A stretch of 64,000 bases of DNA from positions 10,956 to 74,955 of the forward strand of contig JBAYJD010000007.1 in the NCBI GenBank assembly GCA_041665305.1, read 5' to 3'. Below are positions 1-8,285 of this stretch, one piece after another. The position numbers and the translations under genes were made by a program. The first letter of the stretch is position 1. Every line of letters starts with the position of its first letter. The stretch comes from YA12-FULL-51-18 sp041665305 (GTDB lineage Bacteria; Elusimicrobiota; Elusimicrobia; Elusimicrobiales; UBA9959). The notes below the pieces were generated by a model. That model did not search any database. It had not been told where the DNA came from and saw only the letters and a program-made list of their open reading frames with translations.

Positions 1-1094
1 TCCTCAAGTTTTTCCTTGTCGTAGTCGGAGGTCGAGTCGTCCATCTGTTTGCGGATCTGGGCGGTGCGTTTTTTGATCTCGTTCTTGTCGCCAGCGCCGT
101 CGACGATGGTGGTGTTCTCCTTGTCGATGACGATGCGTTTGGCCCTGCCCAGCTGTTCCAGCGTGGATTTGTCGAGCTTCATGCCGCGTTCTTCGCTGAT
201 GACTTCGCCGCCGGTGAGGATGGCGAGGTCTTCCAGCATCTCTTTGCGCCTGTCGCCGAAGCCGGGGGCTTTTACGGCGCAGCCTTTAAGGGTGCCGCGC
301 AGTTTGTTGACCACCAGGGTCGCCATCGCTTCGCCTTCGAGGTCTTCCGCGACGATGAGGAACTGTTTGCCGGTCTGCACGATCTTTTCAAGGACCGGCA
401 GGAGTTCGGTCATGGCCGAGATCTTCTTGTCGGTGATGACGATGTAGGCGTCTTCCAGCACGCACTCCATCCTCTCGGGGTCGGTTACGAAGTAAGGGGA
501 GACATAACCTCGGTCGAACTGCATTCCTTCGACGACATCGAGTTCGGTCTCGGAGGATTTCCCCTCCTCCACGGTGATCACGCCTTCATGCCCGACTTTT
601 TCCATCGCCTGGGCGATGAGGTCGCCTATGACGCGGTCATTGGCGGAGATGGTCGCTATCTGGGCTTTCTCTTCCTTGGTCTTGACGGGTTTGGCCATCT
701 TTTTAAGCTCTTCGACCATGGCCTGCACGGCCTTGTCGATGCCTTTCTTAAGATAGGTGGAGTTGGCTCCGGCCGTGACGTTCTTCAGGCCCTCGGTGAA
801 GATGGCCTGGGTCAGCACGGTGGCGGTGGTGGTCCCGTCGCCGGCCACATCGTTGGTCTTGGACGCGGCTTCGCGCACCAGCTGGGCGCCCATATCCTCG
901 AAATGGTCTTCCAGCTCTATTTCCTTGGCGATGGTCACGCCGTCGTCTATGATGGTCGGGGAGCCGAATTTCTTAGAGAGTATGACCGTCTTGCCTTTGG
1001 GGCCGAGGGTCACTTTTACGGCGTTCGCCAGCTTGTCCACGCCGGCTTTGAGCCGCATTCTGCCTTCTTCCGAATAAATTACCTGTTTAGCCAT
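1..1094 (-). CDS. groL: chaperonin GroEL (60 kDa), 3'-truncated by window edge
   Basis: ATP-dependent cytosolic protein-folding chaperonin that forms the double ring capped by GroES. The minus-strand translation from ATG at 1094 begins MAKQVIYSEEGR and contains the ATP-binding signature VTLGPKGKTVIL, the DGVTIAKEIELED segment, GDGTTTATVLTQAI with its catalytic Asp, and the apical-domain KAPGFGDRRKEMLEDLAILTGG motif. About 365 of the usual ~545 residues are visible; the C-terminal equatorial part lies left of base 1. A purine-rich RBS (AGGAGGAAAATAATA) precedes the start. It lies 21 bases after groES and shares its CIRCE-controlled promoter. Confidence 0.97.
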   Translation of the reverse strand, partial: MAKQVIYSEEGRMRLKAGVDKLANAVKVTLGPKGKTVILSKKFGSPTIIDDGVTIAKEIELEDHFEDMGAQLVREAASKTNDVAGDGTTTATVLTQAIFTEGLKNVTAGANSTYLKKGIDKAVQAMVEELKKMAKPVKTKEEKAQIATISANDRVIGDLIAQAMEKVGHEGVITVEEGKSSETELDVVEGMQFDRGYVSPYFVTDPERMECVLEDAYIVITDKKISAMTELLPVLEKIVQTGKQFLIVAEDLEGEAMATLVVNKLRGTLKGCAVKAPGFGDRRKEMLEDLAILTGGEVISEERGMKLDKSTLEQLGRAKRIVIDKENTTIVDGAGDKNEIKKRTAQIRKQMDDSTSDYDKEKLE

Positions 1095-1115
1095 TATTAT
1101 TTTCCTCCTGTTGGG

Positions 1116-1422
1116 TTATCTGACTATGCCGAGGACGTCTTCTTCCCTCATGATGAGGTAATCCTCGTCGTTGATCTTGATCTCGGTGCCGGAATACTTG
1201 CCGTAGAGCACCTTGTCGCCTGTTTTAAGTTCCATCGCGATGAGCTTCCCGTCTTCCGTGGTCTTGCCTTTTCCCGCAGCCACGATCTCCTTCCTGCGGC
1301 TTCTCCTTGACGGTGTCGGGGATGATGATCCCCCCTTTCCTGACCTCTTTGGCTTCCAGGGGCTTTACTATGACCCGGTCCCCAAGAGGCTGGATCTTTA
1401 TTTTAGTCGCTGTTTCTGCCAT
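1116..1422 (-). CDS. groS: co-chaperonin GroES, frameshifted as read
   Basis: Ten-kDa lid of the GroEL chamber. Translation from ATG 1422 (RBS AAGGAGGACAC) gives MAETATKIKIQPLGDRVIVK followed by the GGIIIPDTVKEKPQEG region, then leaves frame near 1284-1294. Reading resumes in another frame as IVAAGKGKTTEDGKL, through the mobile-end YGKYSGTEIKINDEDYLI, to a TAA at 1116. Restoring one GA dinucleotide (GGAGAT to GGAGAGAT) gives a normal 102-residue GroES with the expected GEIVAAG. The gene is therefore either disrupted by a 2-base deletion or carries a sequencing/assembly error. Conservation on both sides of the break favours an error or a very recent mutation. Confidence 0.93.
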
Positions 1423-1460
1423 ATTGATGTGTCCTCCTTCTCGAATTTCCAAAATGATTT

Positions 1461-1487
1461 TTAGCACTTCAACCTTCTAATTGCTAA
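1461..1487 (-). promoter_or_regulatory. CIRCE operator 1 (HrcA site)
   Basis: Inverted repeat TTAGCACTT - 9 bases - AATTGCTAA, close to the consensus TTAGCACTC-N9-GAGTGCTAA with the exact 9-base spacer. It lies between the -10 box and groES, so HrcA bound here would block transcription of groESL. hrcA itself is not in the window. Confidence 0.88.
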
Positions 1488-1516
1488 TTTTAGCAAATAG
1501 GGTTTTAAAGTGTCAA
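1487..1516 (-). promoter_or_regulatory. groESL promoter, sigma70/A type
   Basis: On the minus strand TTGACA (plus bases 1511-1516) and TAAAAT (1487-1492) are separated by 18 bases. Each box touches or abuts a CIRCE arm, the usual arrangement for HrcA-repressed chaperonin operons. Confidence 0.85.
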
Positions 1517-1542
1517 TAGCACTCTTTACTGTCGATTGCTAA
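1516..1542 (-). promoter_or_regulatory. CIRCE operator 2 (HrcA site)
   Basis: Second inverted repeat ATAGCACTC - 9 bases - GATTGCTAA, overlapping the upstream edge of the -35 box. Its left arm matches the consensus at 8 of 9 bases. Two operators flanking one promoter suggest tight heat-shock control. Confidence 0.85.
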
Positions 1543-1605
1543 TTTAGCTTTGCGGCTTCCCGCCGCGGCGGAAAGAACGCGGAGAATGACGGGCGCGGGA
1601 CCGGA

Positions 1606-2286
1606 CTATTTTTTTATGAAGAACCGGAACCTGGTCGTGCCTGCCTCTATCGTGTCGTCGTCTTTAAGGAGGACCTTTTCGTTCAGGGGGTTGCCGTTGT
1701 GTTTGGCAAAGCCTTCTTTTATCGGCACCAGGTAGTAGCCTTCCGGACGCATGGTTATGACGGCCGCGATGTCCGGGCCGGTATTGAAGATCCCGGCTCC
1801 TTTGTAGGGGATATTGGCCTGGGCTGTCTTGCCTATATAAGCGGAGAGGCTGGTCAGTTCGTATTCCGTTTTGCCTTCGCCGCCTCCCTCAAGAACTTCA
1901 AGCCCTCCCTGGACCCGGCCCCGTTGAGGCGGGAGTTCGGGTTCGGCTTTGCTCTCCGGGACGGGCCGTCCGGAACTTGGGGCGGCGTCCTGTGCCGGGG
2001 CGTCTTCCACGAATATAAGGAAATATTTTACTATGCCGACGCTGTCGTTGTTGCGGAGCCCGGCTTTCAGGACTTTTTTGCCGTTGACGAAAGTGCCGTT
2101 GGTGGAATTAAGGTCCTCCACGAACCAGGAGCCTCCGGCCCCGTAGAGCTTGCAGTGATGTCCGGAGACCGTGGCGTTCTCAAGTACGATATCGTTGTCG
2201 GGTTTTCGTCCTACGGTGTAGACGGGTTTATCCAGCCTGATCTCTTTCATTACCGCAGTTTCAAATTTAAGAAGAAGTTTAGGCAT
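1606..2286 (-). CDS. double FHA-domain protein
   Basis: Cytosolic phosphothreonine-reading protein of 226 residues. Residues ~15-95 form a canonical FHA domain: YTVGRKPDNDIVL with the conserved Gly-Arg, VSGHHCKLY, and DLNSTNGTFVNGKKV. After an acidic, proline-containing linker (~100-140) a second FHA-like domain occupies ~140-226. It has the fold pattern (IGKTAQANI, GYYLVPIKEG, LKDDDTIEAGTTRFRF) but a weaker phosphate-binding loop. It is the last gene of the kinase/phosphatase operon and overlaps the PP2C gene by 8 bases, so its ligands are probably substrates of the two upstream kinases (inference). No signal peptide is seen. Confidence 0.88.
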   Translation of the reverse strand: MPKLLLKFETAVMKEIRLDKPVYTVGRKPDNDIVLENATVSGHHCKLYGAGGSWFVEDLNSTNGTFVNGKKVLKAGLRNNDSVGIVKYFLIFVEDAPAQDAAPSSGRPVPESKAEPELPPQRGRVQGGLEVLEGGGEGKTEYELTSLSAYIGKTAQANIPYKGAGIFNTGPDIAAVITMRPEGYYLVPIKEGFAKHNGNPLNEKVLLKDDDTIEAGTTRFRFFIKK

Positions 2287-3088
2287 ATGATTTTTTCAGT
2301 ATGTCTCCCAAGGTTTCTTTCAGCGTCTTTTTTTTAAGCAGGCCGATTATGACGGTGACGTTGTCCGGCCCCCCGTTCTCGTTGGCGGTCTTGACCATAA
2401 GCTCGCAGGCCTTTTGGGCCTCCGGCGTGCTCTTCAGGATCCCTGCGATCTTTTCCGCCGTAACGGCTTTGAACAGTCCGTCGGTGCAGAGCAGGAAACG
2501 GTCGTTCTGCATGGCCGGGACTTCCTTCAGGTCTATCTGCGGCAGTTTTTGGGCGCCGAGGGCGCGGGTGAGAATATTCTGGAGCGGAGATTTTTCCGCC
2601 TGTTCCTGGGTAAGCAGGCCTTTGCGCACATGTTCCATCACAAGGGAGTGGTCTTCCGTGACCTGCTGCAACACGCCGTCACGGAAAAGGTAAACGCGGG
2701 AATCCCCTATGTGGGAGATGACGATCTTATCTCCGGCCAGCAGGATGGCGCTCAGCGTGGTCCCCATGCCCTTGTTTTCCGGGATTGAGTTTCCGGCCTC
2801 GTAGATCACGCTGTTGGCCAGTTGGACCGCGAAGCCCAGCTGGTTCGTTTCAAGGGAGTATTTAGGGTCGTAATCTCCGGGTTTGAGGCCGGTCCGCCGC
2901 ATGGACTCGAATTTGTCTCGTGTGACTTTTACCGCCATGGACGAGGCGACTTCCCCAGAGCTGTGCCCCCCCATGCCGTCGGCCACTATGGCCAGGCCCA
3001 GGGCCGGGTCGGTTAAGGCGCTGTCCTCGTTCTTGTCGCGCATTTTTCCGGTATCCGACAGGAATGCCAGTTCCATCTTAAATCTCAT
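2279..3088 (-). CDS. PP2C-family Ser/Thr protein phosphatase
   Basis: Metal-dependent (PPM) phosphatase of 269 residues, usual length for the bacterial PstP/PrpC type. Visible motifs are the N-terminal KMRDKNEDS, the metal-binding VADGMGGHSSGE (Asp37), ISHIGDSRVYLFRDG, LCTDGLFKAV and the C-terminal GGPDNVTVII. Bacterial homologues dephosphorylate Hanks-type kinases and their targets. It overlaps the CHASE2 kinase gene upstream by 4 bases (ATGA) and the FHA gene downstream by 8 bases, so translational coupling is likely. It should counteract the two kinases of the operon. Confidence 0.95.
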   Translation of the reverse strand: MRFKMELAFLSDTGKMRDKNEDSALTDPALGLAIVADGMGGHSSGEVASSMAVKVTRDKFESMRRTGLKPGDYDPKYSLETNQLGFAVQLANSVIYEAGNSIPENKGMGTTLSAILLAGDKIVISHIGDSRVYLFRDGVLQQVTEDHSLVMEHVRKGLLTQEQAEKSPLQNILTRALGAQKLPQIDLKEVPAMQNDRFLLCTDGLFKAVTAEKIAGILKSTPEAQKACELMVKTANENGGPDNVTVIIGLLKKKTLKETLGDILKKSYA

Positions 3089-6000
3089 TTCTTTTCCTCC
3101 CCCGGATAGATCAGCGGCAGCGTTTTTTCGAAATCGGGGCCGTTCATGGTCATCGGAGCCGGTTTCAGGTCCGGCTGCGGCGCGGCCGGCGGCTCCGCCG
3201 GCGTTTCTTTTTTCTCCGCCGGCGCGGCGGTTTTCAGCTCTTCCGCTTTTTTAGGCGTGAGGGAAAGCGTGGCGGAGGGCGGCTCCAGTTCCAGTTTGTT
3301 GGCGCCCTGGCTCAAGGGCGCGGGGGCGGGCGCCGGGGACGGCGGTTGCGGCGGCGTTTTAAGGACCTGGGGTTCCAGTTTTAAAGTCTGGGCGGGTTGC
3401 GGCTTTTCCCTTCCCGCGTCCGCGGGCGGAGGAGCGTTTTTCACCGCCGCGGGCGCGGGGACCGCCTGTTTAAGCGGGCTGAGCGGCGCGGGCTGGGCCG
3501 GGGCCGCGGGCCTGCCGGGGGCCGGGGCCGGAACGGGCTTTATCGGTGGCGCCGCCGGGGGCTGCTGCGCCGGCTGCGCGGGTTTCGGCGCCGCGGCCGG
3601 TCGTTCAGCCGGTCCGGCGGATGCGGACGGCGCCGCCGGGTTTTTATGGAGGAGCAGTCTTATCTCTGCGGCCATCTCGGCGCCGGTCCGGTACCTTTCA
3701 TCGGGATTTTTCTTAAGCGCTTTGTCCAGGATCGGCGCGATCTCTTTGGGCAGGTCCGGCCTGATCAGAAAGGGGTCCGGGTAGGGGTCCGAACTTATCT
3801 GGAAGAAAAGGGTCCCCACGGCCTCTCCGCCTTTCCACGGGCGTTCTCCCGTAAGAAGTTCGTAAAGCGTGACGCCCAGCGAAAAAAGATCCGCGCGCCC
3901 GTCGACTTTTTTGCCGGAGATCTGCTCAGGGCTCATATAGTACGGCGTGCCGAGCACGGTCCCGGTGGCGGTTTTGGAGGAGGCCTGGATGCGGGCTATG
4001 CCGAAGTCCGCCACGCGCAGGGTGCCGTCTTCGAGCAGCATGATGTTGGCCGGTTTTATATCGCGGTGAATGACGCCGTTCTTGTGCGCGTAATCAAGGG
4101 CTTCCGCCGAGACGGCCATATACTCAAGCGCTTTTTCCACAGGCAGGAGATCGGTCTTGGCCGTCCACTTTTTAAGGTCCGTGCCTTTCAAAAGTTCCAT
4201 GGCCATGTAGGCGATATCCTGCTCTTCTCCCGCGTCGTAGATCTTTACGATATTGGGATGGGAGAGGTTCCCGGCCGCCTGGGCTTCGCGGAAAAACCGT
4301 TCCTTCATTTCTTTCAGCGCCCCGGCTTCCGTTCCCTCTTCAAAACGCAGGGTTTTGATGGCCACGGTCCGGTTGATCTTGGGGTCGCGGCCCAGATAAA
4401 CTATTCCCATGGCCCCTTTTCCCAGTTCCTTGGTGATCTCATAACGGCCCAGCGTCGGGATGGTGGAGGACCCCGCGACCAGCATCGTGGCTTCTCCGGT
4501 CTTGCCGACAGGCCCGCCGAAGACCGCTCCGTCCGAGGCTTTGGTGAGCATTTCGATCTTCGCCTGGATATCCTTGTAGCCGGGGTCTTTGGCGGCTATA
4601 TGCCCGTAGACGGCCGCCGCTTTGTTGAACTGGCGTTTCCTTTCAAAATCGAGGGCCAGATTGTAAAGAAGTTCCTTCATGGTGTCGTCCACGGGGCAGT
4701 TCCTGAATTTTTCAAAAGACAGGTCCAGCATGCCCTGGCCCTGGAAGGAGAGTCCGAGCATTTTGTTGGTCTCTATGGCGGAAACCTCTATCAGCTCTTT
4801 TTTCTTTTCCGTGGAGAAAAAGCGTTTGGTGACGATAAAGATATAGCCGGCGACCAGCAGGAACGACGGATAGGCCGTTTTGACCCAGAGTCCCTTGTCC
4901 GTGAACAGGTAGATCCCGGCGCCGCTTAAGCCGGCGAGCATGAGCGCCGCCAGTATCGCGCCGAGGCCGGCTTTCAGCCGCGGCAGCAGGAAAGTGATAA
5001 AAAGGCCTATGAAGACGATGAGCCCCAGCTCGGCCTGCGCGGCCCAGTCGGGCTTGACTATAAAATGGCCGTGCAGGATGTTCTCGGCGACATTGGCCGA
5101 GAACTCGACGGCCGGCAGGTTCTTTTCCACCGGCGTGACATAAAGGCTTCCCACGCCCTGGGCCGTCAGGCCGATAAGCACGATCTTGTCCTTGAAGGCT
5201 TCGGGCACGATCTTGTTGTTCAGCACATCGTAAAAGGAATAGTACTTGAAAGACACTTTGCTTTTGTTGAACGCTATCAGCATGGACGAGGAATAGTCCA
5301 GCGGGATCCGCCTGCTGCCCAGCGTCAGCAGGCGGCCGGGGTTAATCACGGCGTCGGAGGGATTGAGTTTGAGATAGGTCCTGGCCAGTTCTTCGGCGAA
5401 CGACGGGTAGAAATTCTGATTATAGGGGATCAGAGGGTATTCCTTTCTGACGGTCCCGTCGCTGTCGTTGAAGATGTTCACATGGCCTATACCCGCGGCC
5501 GAGGACGCCAGGATCTCCACCGGCGCTATGAAGTCCGAGCCCTCTATCTGGATGTCGGAGGCCCCGGCCGTCTGGGCCGCCGTGGCGGAGTATTTCTTAA
5601 GCCAGTCGGGCGCCGTTCTGGGTTTCGAGACCTGCTCGTCCGTCTTGAAATACATGGGCAGCACGACATTGCCCGCCCCGGAGATGGCGGCCGCGAGCTT
5701 GGCGTCGTTGTCCATGTCTTTGCGGGTTTCGGTCAGGATCTTGTCGAATTCCGATTCACGGGTGGTCTCTTTGATCTTTTTGGCGGCCACGAGTTCCTGG
5801 TATTTACGGCGCAGCCGGTCCGTGATCTCCAGGTCGCTGTTCTTCTCCGGTTCCGAAAAAAGGATGTTCAGCCCTATCACGGCCGGCCTTGCGGTATCCG
5901 TGGAAAGCCAGGTGAGGATCTCGGCCACGCGGGAGCGGGGCCAGGGCCAGCGCCCTATTTTTGAAATACTGTCGTCGTTTATTTCTATGATGGCTATTTC

Positions 6001-6153
6001 GTTCTTGGAGGAGGTCTGGGCGTTGAGCTGGGACCTGAAATCGTAGAACTTCAGTTCCAGAGGCTCTATCCCGGTCCCGGAAAAATAAAAGAACAGCGCG
6101 GCCAGCGTCATGGCCACGCCCCACAGTATATTTGAGAAAATAAATTTTTTCAC
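3085..6153 (-). CDS. CHASE2-domain transmembrane Ser/Thr protein kinase
   Basis: Sensor kinase of 1022 residues. One N-terminal membrane segment (~8-26) precedes an extracytoplasmic CHASE2 domain (~30-365, with KFYDFRSQL, IAIIEINDDSI and GRWPWPRS). Three membrane segments follow (~375-445), then a TPR-like helical linker (~485-540) and a Hanks kinase domain (~570-840). The kinase has the Gly loop ELGKGAMGIVYLG, Lys600 (VAIK), HRDIKPAN (696-703), DFG (716-718) and SPEQ, so it looks catalytically intact. A Pro/Ala-rich tail of ~150 residues follows, ending in a short acidic stretch. The start overlaps the preceding kinase stop by 4 bases. The ligand of the sensor is unknown. Confidence 0.95.
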   Translation of the reverse strand: MKKFIFSNILWGVAMTLAALFFYFSGTGIEPLELKFYDFRSQLNAQTSSKNEIAIIEINDDSISKIGRWPWPRSRVAEILTWLSTDTARPAVIGLNILFSEPEKNSDLEITDRLRRKYQELVAAKKIKETTRESEFDKILTETRKDMDNDAKLAAAISGAGNVVLPMYFKTDEQVSKPRTAPDWLKKYSATAAQTAGASDIQIEGSDFIAPVEILASSAAGIGHVNIFNDSDGTVRKEYPLIPYNQNFYPSFAEELARTYLKLNPSDAVINPGRLLTLGSRRIPLDYSSSMLIAFNKSKVSFKYYSFYDVLNNKIVPEAFKDKIVLIGLTAQGVGSLYVTPVEKNLPAVEFSANVAENILHGHFIVKPDWAAQAELGLIVFIGLFITFLLPRLKAGLGAILAALMLAGLSGAGIYLFTDKGLWVKTAYPSFLLVAGYIFIVTKRFFSTEKKKELIEVSAIETNKMLGLSFQGQGMLDLSFEKFRNCPVDDTMKELLYNLALDFERKRQFNKAAAVYGHIAAKDPGYKDIQAKIEMLTKASDGAVFGGPVGKTGEATMLVAGSSTIPTLGRYEITKELGKGAMGIVYLGRDPKINRTVAIKTLRFEEGTEAGALKEMKERFFREAQAAGNLSHPNIVKIYDAGEEQDIAYMAMELLKGTDLKKWTAKTDLLPVEKALEYMAVSAEALDYAHKNGVIHRDIKPANIMLLEDGTLRVADFGIARIQASSKTATGTVLGTPYYMSPEQISGKKVDGRADLFSLGVTLYELLTGERPWKGGEAVGTLFFQISSDPYPDPFLIRPDLPKEIAPILDKALKKNPDERYRTGAEMAAEIRLLLHKNPAAPSASAGPAERPAAAPKPAQPAQQPPAAPPIKPVPAPAPGRPAAPAQPAPLSPLKQAVPAPAAVKNAPPPADAGREKPQPAQTLKLEPQVLKTPPQPPSPAPAPAPLSQGANKLELEPPSATLSLTPKKAEELKTAAPAEKKETPAEPPAAPQPDLKPAPMTMNGPDFEKTLPLIYPGEEKK

Positions 6154-8285
6154 TCTTTGCCTCCGTTGATGATCACCGCGCCGTCGTGAATGGCGGTGTG
6201 TCCGCCGTAACAGGCCAGGACCTCCAGCACGAAGTAAATATTGGCCATAAGCAGCATGAAAAACGAGAGGACGAGCAGTCCGCCGCTGTCGAGGATGTCG
6301 TTCCTGAACCTGGTTGTGAGCGTTTTATAATAGTCGAGCCTGGCCCGGCCGCTGAGCTGCTCGCGCGGAGTCGGAAGTATTTCGGCGGGCTTGGGGACCG
6401 GCTCTTTTTCTATAGGCCGGCCGTCGGTGTCGAACTCCGGCATGGCCGCTTCCCGCTCCTGCAGGGCCTGTCGGTATTTCCGGTCGGCCTCGAGCCTGAG
6501 TTTCTGTACGTTCAGATTGTCGCTGTTGACCAGGTTTCCCGTTATAAAGTCGATCTGCGGCTGGGTGAACATTACGAAGATCAGCGCGTTGCTCGCCAGA
6601 AAGAACAGCGCGGGACTGGAAACGACCGTGAATTGTTCCTGGGTAAGCGCGGCCGCCAGGCCCGCAAGCCCGGCGGTTCCGGCCAGCGTCAGGTAGAACC
6701 GTTCGGGGGAAACGGGGTTGCCTCCTTTGAAGTAAAAATATGTCAGCAGAAGAGACAATCCGTAAACGGCGAGCGCTCCAAGCCTGGTCCCCAGCTTCGG
6801 CCTGACGACGAACGCCGAAGCCGCGAAAAACAGGAACAGGGAATAGCAGGGCAGGCCGGCGGGTTCGGCCAGGTTTCCGGCCGCCAGCTTCAGGGAGAAG
6901 AAAGCTTTCGCGGCCATATCCGCGGCTTCGCGTGAAGGGATATATATGCCTCCGGCATAGGCGGCAAGGGCCGCGGCGGCCAGAAAAAAAGCGTGCATCC
7001 GCGTAAGTTTGAGCGGCTTTATCATTACCGCCCAGATCATCAGGGCCAGGCCGGCCGCGATAAAAAATCCGGCGCCGTACGGGGCCGCCGTGAACGGCGA
7101 AAACAGCGATTCCGCCGGCCCGCGTCCCGGAGCGCCTGCGGAACCGGCGAACAGGAAACAGGCGGCGGCCGAAGCCGAGAGCGATGCATGGGCGGCGGAG
7201 TTGATCGCGCCGCGCACCGCCGGAAGCCGGATCTTGTCTTTGAAAGCTTTTGCGCGCGCGGCGTCTGTCCGAGCCGTCCGCAGGGGTTGCGCGGGCATCA
7301 GGCGGTTGGAGACCAGCGGGGCTTCCGGGGGGGCGGGCTGCTTGGGCGCCGGCGGCGCCGCGGGCCGGCTCGCCTCTTCGGCTGCGAAGCGCGCCGAGAG
7401 TTCCGGCAGCTCGATGGAGCGTTCGTTCGAAACCGCCGTCCCGTCCTTCTCGGCGGTTTTAAGGCGCACGATCTCGTCGATGACCTGGGCCGCGCTCTGG
7501 TAGCGGTCATCCGGTTTCTTGCGCATGAGGTGCTCCAGGATGCGGGAGATCCAGAGCGGAAGATCGGGCTTCAGAAGTATGATATTCGGAAAGGGCGCGC
7601 CGATGTGCTTATGGATGACTTCTATGGAGCTTTTGCCTTCGAAAGGGAATTTGCCGGTCAGCAGGTAGAAATAAGTGGCGCCGACGGAATACAGGTCGGC
7701 CCTGTGGTCGACCTTGCCGGCCAATCCCTGTTCCGGAGACATGAAATATGCGGTTCCCACCATTTCCCCGGCCATGGTAAGCTGTTTCTCCTCGCTTATA
7801 CTGCGGGCCAGGCCGAAATCCACGATCTTGGGGTGTCCGTCCGGACCCGATAGAATGTTGGCCGGCTTGATATCGCGGTGGATTATGGACTTGGCATGCG
7901 CGTGCTTCAAGCCGTCAAGCACTTCCAATATGATGGCGGTCGCCGCCTCCGGGTCCATGGGGCCCTTTTCCGCGATAGTATCGGCGAGACTTTTGCCTTC
8001 GATGTAGGACATTACGATGAAATATGAGCCGTTCTCGTGGCCGAAGTCGTAGATATGGACGATGTTGGGGTGTTCCAGTTTCGCGGCCGAGCGGGCTTCC
8101 CGCAGGAAAAATTCTATGTTGCGCCGTTCCCTGGCGAGTTCCGGGGAAAGAAGCTTGACGGCGACGGTGATATCCAGGGCCGCATGGTGCGCCGTGTAGA
8201 CCGCGCCCATGCCGCCTTGTCCTATCTTCGCGGTTATCCGGCAGCCCGCGAATGTGGTGCCGATGAAATTATCGGTTTCAGCCAT
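6150..8285 (-). CDS. membrane Ser/Thr protein kinase (PknB-like)
   Basis: Hanks-type kinase of 711 residues. The N-terminal cytoplasmic kinase domain (~14-275) is complete: IGQGGMGAVY Gly loop, Lys44 in VAVKLL, HRDIKPAN (136-143), DFG (156-158) and SPEQ. A Pro/Ala-rich linker (~300-345) leads to a hydrophobic region with roughly six to seven membrane segments (~360-590), a charged loop (~600-670) and a final membrane segment near 690. No extracellular PASTA repeats are present, so sensing is by an unrecognised membrane module. The start codon overlaps the stop of the receiver-GGDEF gene by one base, and the end overlaps the CHASE2 kinase. Confidence 0.94.
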   Translation of the reverse strand: MAETDNFIGTTFAGCRITAKIGQGGMGAVYTAHHAALDITVAVKLLSPELARERRNIEFFLREARSAAKLEHPNIVHIYDFGHENGSYFIVMSYIEGKSLADTIAEKGPMDPEAATAIILEVLDGLKHAHAKSIIHRDIKPANILSGPDGHPKIVDFGLARSISEEKQLTMAGEMVGTAYFMSPEQGLAGKVDHRADLYSVGATYFYLLTGKFPFEGKSSIEVIHKHIGAPFPNIILLKPDLPLWISRILEHLMRKKPDDRYQSAAQVIDEIVRLKTAEKDGTAVSNERSIELPELSARFAAEEASRPAAPPAPKQPAPPEAPLVSNRLMPAQPLRTARTDAARAKAFKDKIRLPAVRGAINSAAHASLSASAAACFLFAGSAGAPGRGPAESLFSPFTAAPYGAGFFIAAGLALMIWAVMIKPLKLTRMHAFFLAAAALAAYAGGIYIPSREAADMAAKAFFSLKLAAGNLAEPAGLPCYSLFLFFAASAFVVRPKLGTRLGALAVYGLSLLLTYFYFKGGNPVSPERFYLTLAGTAGLAGLAAALTQEQFTVVSSPALFFLASNALIFVMFTQPQIDFITGNLVNSDNLNVQKLRLEADRKYRQALQEREAAMPEFDTDGRPIEKEPVPKPAEILPTPREQLSGRARLDYYKTLTTRFRNDILDSGGLLVLSFFMLLMANIYFVLEVLACYGGHTAIHDGAVIINGGKE

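Noticed and set aside
588..1310. 240-codon plus-strand open frame across groEL and groES
   Set aside because: Antisense of conserved chaperonin genes; no RBS and no homology pattern.
3397..4929. 510-codon plus-strand open frame opposite the CHASE2 kinase
   Set aside because: Arg/Gly-rich antisense shadow of conserved kinase codons with no RBS or recognisable domain.
1606..8285. Type VI secretion regulatory locus (PpkA/PppA/Fha)
   Set aside because: Kinase, phosphatase and FHA are present but no tss/hcp/vgrG genes are in the window, and CHASE2 and GGDEF partners are atypical.
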